Shown piece by piece: positions 56,331 to 64,000 of a DNA stretch of 64,000 nt; the first letter of the stretch is position 1, and every line of letters begins with the position of its first letter. This DNA comes from Phialocephala subalpina (taxonomy: Eukaryota > Ascomycota > Leotiomycetes > Helotiales > Mollisiaceae). A model generated the notes under the pieces. It was not told the origin of the DNA, did no database searches, and saw only the letters and a list, made by a program, of their open reading frames with translations. Both the position numbers and the translations under genes were made by a program. The DNA is taken from the NCBI GenBank assembly GCA_900073065.1, contig FJOG01000031.1, forward strand, positions 171,404 to 235,403, given 5' to 3'.

Positions 56331-59300
56331 ATGAACGTATCTATTTCCTCTCCTGTTTGGGAGCTGGGCTTGTTGGATAGTGAAATGACAGCAGACAGCG
56401 GACAGCAGATAGCCAGGAAAATTGAGCGAGGATTTCTGTTATGAAGATGAGATTTCGATTTGAACCGCCCAAAGTACTTTTCGCTTTGGCTTGACTCAAC
56501 CACGAACATATGGGCTAGAATAGACACCGCCTGCCTTTCAGGCTGTCCGTGGCTTCCACTCATAGATGAAAATTATCTATGCATTGTCATACTCCAACTT
56601 CGTCCGCCCTTTCCATGTGGGGAATGTACCACGTATTCCGTAGCCGAAAAACTCTCTCCATGTGTTCTGACTTTCTTGCAGCCATCTCGATATCGGTAGG
56701 ACCTCCTTTCCTTAGGAGCTTGGTGCTATATTAGGGGTGGGTATGTGAGCCTGTGTGTGGGTAGGAAGACCTGTTTCTGTACACGATAAGTCAGTCGTGT
56801 TGGTTTTGAGAAGACACACTATCAAACGAACAAATACCATAGGATATCTTTCTAAGCACTGGCAGACAGTATACCATCTTGAAAATGTGAATAAAAATCC
56901 TTCAGCAAGTATTGTAGGAGCTGCTAGCCGCATGGCGATAATATGTTGGTGTCGTGGCGTTCCGGGTGGTGGGAACTTTGCTCGAAAGAGCTGTCTGTCC
57001 CTGTCTCTAGTATGGAAGTACCTTATTCTTGTAAAGCCGCTCTGAAATAAAACCCAATAGAAATGAACTTGAGGTCTGCTCGTGGGTGGCTCCTGCATAG
57101 AGACTATAGTAGTGTACAAAATGTGTGTCTACTACCTTCTTTCGTCGCTTATCTGTCGCCCTGGGTATCGGCGACGTCCACCTCGGCAGCTTGCTGGGTG
57201 ATTCGCGTCTGAGGACTCGAAGAGGATTAGAGTCCGAAATTAATCGCTTGGCTCTTGACCACTGATGCTGCATGTTGACATTTTGATGCTAAGGTGAGAA
57301 GGTAACGTCGTATCGTGTCTCATCGCCTGTGGCAAATTGGACATGTTAGCATCAGAGTTGACACTTGAATGGGGAGGAGTCATAACGCGATCATGAGAAA
57401 CACAACAGTAGAAAGACGAATCGTTCCTGCTTCAGGCGTGGTTCTGGGTCTTGACTTTGGTAAATCTCTCGGCGGTAATTCGAGCCGATCGCTTGTCCCA
57501 AAACATTATCTTGCATACGGAACAGTACTTCATCTCCGTGAGGTAATCTGCAGCTTAGAGCCAATGACAGTTCTGTGCGAAATTACTGCAAAAGTGTTGA
57601 AGATGCTCCTCATGCAGACTTCGCAAGGTCTTCCCAACAATGAGGCATGACCAGCTTGAAAGTACAAACCTCAAGCCCTTACTCAACATAAGGAGTACGA
57701 ACCGAATGTGCAGCCAATATGACCATATTAGCTTCAACCCAATATGATTAAATCGTGTGCTTGATTTGCTCTGGCACTTTTGAGCAAGTTTCCAAACCTA
57801 CCAATTGAAACTTCTCAGGTTGCGGACGACTCAAGATGGCAGTGGTCCGCTAATATTCAACACCTCGTCGGAGAGTGTATCCAATGGCTTTCTGAAATCT
57901 CGTGAATCCATCACTTACACCGTCCTTCTTCCATCATATCTTCTACTCAAAAAAGCTGTGTTCACCATTCATTGGCTACAACAACACGTCACTTCCTCCT
58001 GGTCGCACACGAGCACAACGAGGTCACTTCACCGTTTGATCGTCACTTCATCTCAGACTCAAGCACCAATATCAACCTCGACATCACAACCTTCGCAAAC
58101 GACAGATCCCATCACAGCTGAACCCCTTTAAGCCCCTGCATTCCTTAGCGAGCCGTTTGTGAGATTTCGCCTCCCTGCCCCTATTTACTTTTTTCGATGC
58201 TAAGTAACGTCACACACAAAGCCTTCGCTTCTCCAATTCCTAATTAATTCTTTCTTTCTATTTCTTCCTTTGCCGCTCGTCGAAACGACCTCAAGATTTT
58301 CAACTGCGTGAAACCGCCACCCCCACCCAGTCGCAACAGCTCCTTGTTAAAGTTCAGCTCCTGGAACTTAATGACCCTGAAAGGCTGCGCTACCAAGAAC
58401 AGTTGGTCCGTACACACAGCAACTTTCGGCGATGGAGCGCTGCAAGACATTGGATCATCCTTGTCGTGTAAAGTTTTGCACCTTGGACACGGGTGATAGG
58501 TCAATGATGTGCAGTGGTGGTGGCGAATATTTCGTGATAGTTCAGCTCCAGAGGTTTGGTGGTTGGAAGCGCACAGCCACAGCTGATGTGCGAGGCTGAG
58601 AAGGTGGGGTTGCAGCTTGCGGCTGAGGTCGATGAAATGGCCGCGGGGCGAGAGACGTGGGTGAACGAACTTCTTTTTTTCAGTCGCGTGTTCAGGAGAA
58701 CATGGACGATCGCGTTCGTGTTCTTTCCCTAAAGCAAGACAAGTTTAAGGCGAGGAATCTCGGGGACGGGAAAGTTTTGTTCTAGCGAATGTTCGAGAAG
58801 TGATTGGTTGGCAGACATGATGCCAATGTCAACTACGTTCGGCCGAACATGACAAAGTCGAGTCGGAGAATTTACCGTGCTTAGGCAAAACGTTGTGACC
58901 ATTCGTTTTCGGGCCGCCGGGTACTTTAGAGCATGGCATGATAGGTGTGCAAGCGTTGAGGGGGATTTTTAATGGGAACTGGCTTTGCACAGGTTGCAAC
59001 TAGGTGCAGCTGCTGGTGGACATCAAGTACCGTGGTACCTTGAACTGGTTATTCGGCAAGTTCCAAGGGGACTGACGATAGTGATCTTCGATGAATCGAC
59101 GATGAGGTTCATACCTCGGGATAGGGCAGTTATTGCTCCAATTTCCTATGATTTCGAGAGGGACGAGTTGTCTTGCTGATCTGCGAGACGGCGATGTTTG
59201 ACAGCGCATGGACAAATGCACCGAGAACGGAGATTTGACCTAATATTGCAATTCTTTGCGAGGGGAGATTACACTGAGAAGGTCCAGAGTCTCTAGTAAT

Positions 59301-61860
59301 AGAAGACCCGAGGGCCTGGATGGGTGTTGCGTATACAATTCTGCGTGCCACTTCACGTTCTGTTGCATTGTCACGGAAAGAACTGTGATCTTGATCATGC
59401 TGGAGCGCGGGAACCGCTAATAGACGTTGTGCCCACCGAATCAGAGATCTAGATGAAGTATGTGATCAATACAGCATACTTCCCGCCGTCAAGGGAATGG
59501 AAAACCCTCGGCATGGCTGGCGCCTATCAAAATAAACACAACCTTATGTGTGCCAGTGTTGCAGTTCCACGATCTCGTGATACTAACGACGATCCTTAGC
59601 TTTCTGGGCACGGAACGTGACACTGCAAAGTAAAAAACCCTTGATGCAAAAGAAACGGACAAGAGGAATATAGAGTTTGAAATCAAAGAGGGGTAATCCA
59701 GTAGCTTAACACAATTCGCCGACTTGTGAGATCTTCATCATCCCGAGCAAGCAAAGAAATTATGCTCATTAATCGGCAGCGAATCGTTGACCAGGGAATA
59801 AGTTGAAGATAAGAATCTTGAAAGAAAAATTCTTCTAAGTGCTATAGACCGCCTCATCCGAAGATCTGCGATGGAAAATCGACAGATCAAAGAAAGATAT
59901 ATGTAAAAAGGTCGTTTTTCCGAGAAGCGTTGAGGTGTTCGCTAAATCCGATCGGCGGAGGCCGAGAGAATTTGACTGAATTTTCATAAAGGCTTTTTGG
60001 GAGCCTCAAAACTGGCGGAAGAAAATTTGAGTTAATAAGCCCCGAGATGCATAATTTTTCTAGACAAAAAGATTTCAGACTCGTGATAGCGCTAGAACCA
60101 GATGACAGGCCAATAGCACCGGTACTGAAAACCGCTATCGGATTGTATCTGGAGCTTTTGACGTTGTACAAAATGTTCTGGGGAAGTGATCCGAGAAGTC
60201 TCCGCATGCTGTAAGCCACTAATCCTCTATCACGTTGAATTTCTCAGCTGGCGAGGGATGCTGTAGCGAAGACAACCATGGCTCCTAATTTCGACGTGTG
60301 AATTAGTGCTAGTGGTATATTTCATATGGTGTGATCCCTGAAATGCCAGAAAGGGAAAGATGCACGACATATTGACGGCTCCCAAGAGTCAGACTAATTA
60401 AGGGTCTTGCTGCTACAGTTCTAGGGAACGGGTCACCAAGAGGAGGCCCCGCAGCTTGTTGAGATGTCCTCATCCAAGGCACCTGGATCGCTGTGGCGAC
60501 CTTCGCAAGGTACGAGAATCGTCTCCATGTCCATGGGCCCATTGTTGCAGTGACGACAGGGCTATGACCGCTGGAAGACGGGTATGCACAGAATGAGGCG
60601 TGGATATACTATTTTGAACATCAGCAATATGCAATCGTCCCAAGAACACGGACACGGATCAGAGGACCAGATGGCCTGGCATCGTGCCCTGTGCCCGAGG
60701 AAGCTTGGGAACCCATTTGCAGGAGAATCATCTTGCAGTTCGGAGTGAGTGCTTGATGAGGAAGTTCGGACGTGTATGAATCGAGACCCGCCATGTGAGC
60801 TGTAGACAGAAGCACAAGGCCTCTTTCAGCAAAGAAAATATTGGATGTCCAGGATCTGACGTTGAATTGGACAGAAAAGGGGCTGCATTTTGCCACGAGC
60901 TGACACTGGCTTTTGTGATGTTAGAAGAAACAGAAAGAATGAAACATATGACGACGTATGGGTAGGGTTATGGGCCGTTGTCTTCGACCAAAGTACCAAT
61001 GCGGTCAATGATCCACGGCCACGATATGAGGCTCGAAGGCGCCCTCATCCAATGTTCGGAGTAGCTCAAGCTCTTCTGGAAGGTCTATCCTTGAAACTGT
61101 GTGAGGAGTGCTCGCCCTGCTGGTCCATCGCCGGTGCCTCAGCTGGACATATCGAAGAGTACAGTGCAGGCGCGACCACCGCACTTCGGAGAGAAACATC
61201 GTCTGGCGTTCCCGACACGGACCAGCTGAACCACAGTGACCATTGGTCTGAATTTAGTGAGCCTTTGATCACTGTGGACCGCAACGGCATCATGAGCCTC
61301 GAGCCACTGGGTGGCACTTGTCCACTGGAAATGCTCGAATGAAGCCTTCCACACCCCAAGCCATCGTTGCTGCCGGCGTCTGCCAGCCGACCCAGCCTAA
61401 CAGGGTTTGAACAGGGGGCGGTACAGCCTGAATTGGCGTGGTGTTTTTGGTGATCTACCCCCGGGCGTTGGCGAAAACCACAGACATCGCGCAAGCCTAA
61501 CGCTGTTAGATGCCTTACCACTCATCACTCCCACTACTCCTCTACTCGTCCAGTCTGGATGCAACCATGCAGTGTACTCGCATCTAATCTCAGATTTTTC
61601 TCCCCTCCTTCGTCTCCCGCTACTCCTCTTCTGATGCCAGATCTCTTGTCGCAGATATAAAGGCGCCATAGCCTCGCCCCAACGATGGCTCACTTTAGGT
61701 TGTGTTGCGAGGAACAGCTTCATCATTGACGGCGTTTGTTCTTTCCTCACATCTCTATGTGCCTCAGTCAATGCGTTTGATCCCACCAGCGTCTCCTCTT
61801 TAGGTGAAAGTCCCGGATGCCCAACGGCGTGCTGAGGGACACACGCTTTCCTCGACCTTG
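56331..61860. other. Gene-poor interval of about 5.5 kb
   Basis: Only short, mutually overlapping frames on both strands occur here. The longest are 151 codons on the minus strand (61066-61521) and 150 codons on the plus strand (60890-61342); they overlap each other and neither has a motif. An 86-residue minus frame at 58244-58504 starts with a CPRC motif but is otherwise unsupported. Base composition looks ordinary, without the extreme AT-richness expected after heavy RIP. I saw no transposon coding sequence, terminal repeat or RNA gene. Confidence 0.45.
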
Positions 61861-61862
61861 GG

Positions 61863-61868
61863 TATATA
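61863..61868 (+). promoter_or_regulatory. TATA box of conserved hypothetical gene
   Basis: TATATA lies about 80 bases upstream of ATG 61944, in a standard core-promoter position. Confidence 0.4.
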
Positions 61869-61943
61869 GGATTGACATCGAGCCTGTCCTTGTCGCTGCC
61901 GACTAGCAGACTTCACTTGCATCAAGCTGTGCTCCTCAGAAGT

Positions 61944-62744
61944 ATGGCATTCAATTCACAAGCCGGCTCTTCCTCCCAAGCATACCAGTCCGCACCATTC
62001 GCGCACTATGGTAGTCCTTCTCGAATGGACACGACTACGGGTCAACCGCAATTCGAGATCCTCGAATGGTATCCCCAGTTCCTGAGTTGCCATCGATACT
62101 TTCTCGATCATGCGCAGCATAGCGGACCAGTCCAGGCTCTGGCAGCTTTTGTGAACATTCAATTACCCTTTCAGAAACTCCCGAACCCTATCATCTCCTC
62201 CACGACCTCTTCACCCCGCTCTGGCGGCGGCGCAGATATACCCCACCTTCGACAACCGAACCCATTCGCTCAAAGCCATAATGCAACACATGCACAAGGT
62301 GTTTCTCTCATACCATATATACGCCGATTAGTTGCGACGGGACATGATACTCCGGGTACGTGAATGATGCGCGGAACTATGTAGCCCTCGGGACATTTGC
62401 TGCGCCGAAGACCATTAGACTGACTCGTGTGGCAATGAATAGGTGTGCTACATGGCTTCTTCGGAGACGACTGGGTAGTTGGTATTGGATCATTACATGA
62501 AATTGAGAGGAGAAATTATCTGTTTGCGGCGAAGAGTACCAGTTGGTTGAAGGTCAAACAAGCATACGACATGAGCCCTGACGAGACCATACCATACTTG
62601 AGCCCGCTAAAGGACGCGAGCGAGAAGGAGATACAGATGGCAGAGGCCGAATGGAGCAGATGGCTAGCTATGCAGGACTGGATGCTGGGTCCAAGGGAGC
62701 CAGAGATTCGCTCTCCGAGAGTGAAGCGGGAGTCGCAGGACTGA
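61944..62744 (+). CDS. Conserved Pezizomycotina hypothetical protein, two exons, 237 aa
   Basis: The model is 61944-62355 joined to 62443-62744 across an 87-nt intron (GTACGT..ATAG, phase 1). ATG 61944 begins MAFNSQAGSSSQ; the frame is open for 24 codons upstream but without an ATG. Notable blocks are FEILEWYPQFLSCHRYFLDH, an aromatic/hydrophobic segment VQALAAFVNIQLPFQ, an STTSSPRSGGG linker, IPYIRRLVATGHD, and after the intron HGFFGDDWVVGIGSLHEIE and AEAEWSRWLAMQDWM. The aromatic, well-conserved-looking blocks match a widespread filamentous-ascomycete protein I remember only as hypothetical. No signal peptide or membrane segment. Function unknown. Confidence 0.65.
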
Positions 62745-63265
62745 CTTGTGGGAGATACAAAGTGACTGATCGTCGAGGAGGCCTCGAGATCAATAGCCTG
62801 AGGACTGCAGGAAGTTATAAAGATGAGACATGAACTTATGACTGGTCAATTGGGATTGAATCATCTGCTGGAATGGGAGCGGGAGAACAGAGCGGGATAA
62901 CAGCACCGCTTGGCATGACTTCTATGCCAGATCTGTGTCAATTATTTTGTACTAGATACTCTTCTTCTTTTTGAACTCCAGTCTTTCTATGCAATGCCTC
63001 TGTATTGATAGCAGAGATTGTTGTATTGCGATCAGCCTTCCTCGCAGGGCTGAAATACGAGGCTGAGGCCGCCAGGCATTCAATTTTCAGCGAATCAGCA
63101 GCGAGCCGGTGACGAACCTCAGCTTCAATGTCCTCGCGACTTCATTCACCTCCAACAACAACATTGTTACTCACCACGTTGGAAACTATATACCTACCTT
63201 AAAAACTCGATCGCATCACGATGATAATGACCTATCCACACAACAGACCTTGATAGTCCTTCGCA
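62745..63265. other. Intergenic region before med5
   Basis: About 520 bases with no supported gene. It holds the 3' flank of the conserved hypothetical gene and the promoter and 5' UTR of med5. An upstream frame starting at 63109 overlaps the med5 start in another phase and is not called. Confidence 0.4.
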
Positions 63266-64000
63266 ATGTCGACCATCTCCAGCTGGCAGACATTCCTCAC
63301 CAACAGCCTCGCGACCCGATTACCACCCGAAACGTTCGAATCCTATGTACAGATCCTCAATTCGAGACATCCTCTTTCCCCCAACCGAATATGCGATATC
63401 TTCCTCCATCCGCGAGAAGGGAACGACTACAGCTTGGATACGAGAGCCACCAAGTACATTCAGATTCTGCTGTCGTTGAAGCTGGTAAACATTCCAGCTA
63501 TTCTCAAGACTCTGCTGAAAGTCTCGAGCTTCAGCAAGCATTCAGAGGAGCAGATTGGACACAATGAATCCGTGAAAGACACACAAGATGGAAATGGGCA
63601 GAAGGAGAACGGTCCTGCTCGCTGGTGGAGAAATTCCTACGGCGCAGAAGAAACATTATTCTACCGTCTGGCCAAAATCATATCCTCTGGAAGCGCCCCG
63701 AGCAAGATAGAGGAAGCAGCAGAGTTGGTGAAAGCTTGTATACAATGGATGGAGGTCGTTATAGCTGCCAGCCATGCAGCGCAAGAGATGATGGGCCTGG
63801 ACCAAACACATACCCAAGAGAAGAATGCCCAGAACATGGCACTAGGAACATTGGTGATTGCTGTGGTAGAGAATGCTCAGGTTATGCATGCTTTGAGCAA
63901 AGGCAGTGTGCCTAAAGCGACACGGAAGGAGTTGTCAAAGACACTGGCGAACTTTGTGCCATTGCTGCTGCAGAACAGTGCGCAGGCTGCTGCAAGATTG
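63266..64000 (+). CDS. med5: Mediator complex subunit 5 (Med5/Nut1), 3' truncated by window edge
   Basis: From ATG 63266 the frame is open for all 245 codons to the right edge. The start (SWQTFLTNSLATRLPPETF, then HPLSPNRICDIFLHPRE, LDTRATKYIQILLSLKLV and IPAILKTLL) follows the N-terminal pattern of fungal Med5, a large helical tail-module subunit of Mediator that receives activator signals. The rest of the visible part is helical and hydrophilic (AKIISSGSAPSKIEEAAELV, LVIAVVENAQVMHALSKG). The full protein is usually about 1,000 residues or more, so most of the gene lies outside the window. No intron is visible so far. Confidence 0.8.
   Translation, partial: MSTISSWQTFLTNSLATRLPPETFESYVQILNSRHPLSPNRICDIFLHPREGNDYSLDTRATKYIQILLSLKLVNIPAILKTLLKVSSFSKHSEEQIGHNESVKDTQDGNGQKENGPARWWRNSYGAEETLFYRLAKIISSGSAPSKIEEAAELVKACIQWMEVVIAASHAAQEMMGLDQTHTQEKNAQNMALGTLVIAVVENAQVMHALSKGSVPKATRKELSKTLANFVPLLLQNSAQAAARL

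Noticed and set aside
58244..58504. 86-residue minus frame beginning with a CPRCKTLHDKDD motif
   Set aside because: The Cys motif is incomplete as a zinc finger and the rest is low-complexity; not enough for a gene call.
60890..61521. Overlapping plus (150 aa) and minus (151 aa) frames
   Set aside because: They compete on opposite strands with equal length; no motif, splice support or promoter favours either.

Overview
The window is nuclear DNA of a filamentous ascomycete (Pezizomycotina). The evidence is short GT..AG introns of about 42-140 nt with CTAAC-like branch points. Fungal-specific families are also present: HET, 2EXR, Clr5, an ENA-type P-ATPase, a fungal tannase/feruloyl esterase, and fungal Mediator subunits Med19 and Med5. 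Class is not determined; Dothideomycetes or Leotiomycetes are both possible. No rRNA, tRNA, CRISPR or intact transposon was recognised by eye.

Layout. At 1-2.56 kb is the 3' part of an ENA-type (IID) cation P-ATPase. At 2.8-7 kb are decayed minus-strand genes, the clearest being a multiply frameshifted copy of an uncharacterised Pezizomycotina family with LQTDP-like motifs. At 7.9-26.3 kb one giant minus-strand gene (about 6,130 aa) encodes a Ser/Thr-rich secreted protein with a predicted signal peptide, two compact non-repetitive domains, about 2,370 residues of SSSxx repeat, a long Ser/Thr stalk, a Cys-containing C-terminal part and a GPI-type tail. At 27.6-32 kb are Med19 (minus) and the ribosome-biogenesis RRM protein Nop4 (plus), separated by about 0.8 kb. 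At 32-38 kb are a small proline-rich hypothetical gene, a hypothetical minus-strand gene and a four-exon secreted tannase/feruloyl esterase. At 38-44.3 kb are a Clr5-TPR protein and two hypothetical genes. At 44.5-46.7 kb is a SulP sulfate permease. At 47-49 kb are a hypothetical ORF and a frameshifted 2EXR gene. At 49.4-51.6 kb is a five-exon succinate dehydrogenase flavoprotein gene. At 51.7-53.2 kb are two tandem small single-TM paralogues, followed at 53.6-55.4 kb by a HET-domain protein with a spliced C-terminal membrane segment. About 5.6 kb (56.3-61.9 kb) is gene-poor. The window ends with a conserved two-exon hypothetical gene and the 5' part of Med5/Nut1, cut by the right edge.

Conserved housekeeping genes (Nop4, Med19, Med5, SDH, SulP) are intact and interleaved with accessory genes, several of which are decaying. 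That argues that the frameshifts in the accessory genes are biological rather than general sequencing error. The most unusual object is the giant surface-type protein gene, which takes up over a quarter of the window.
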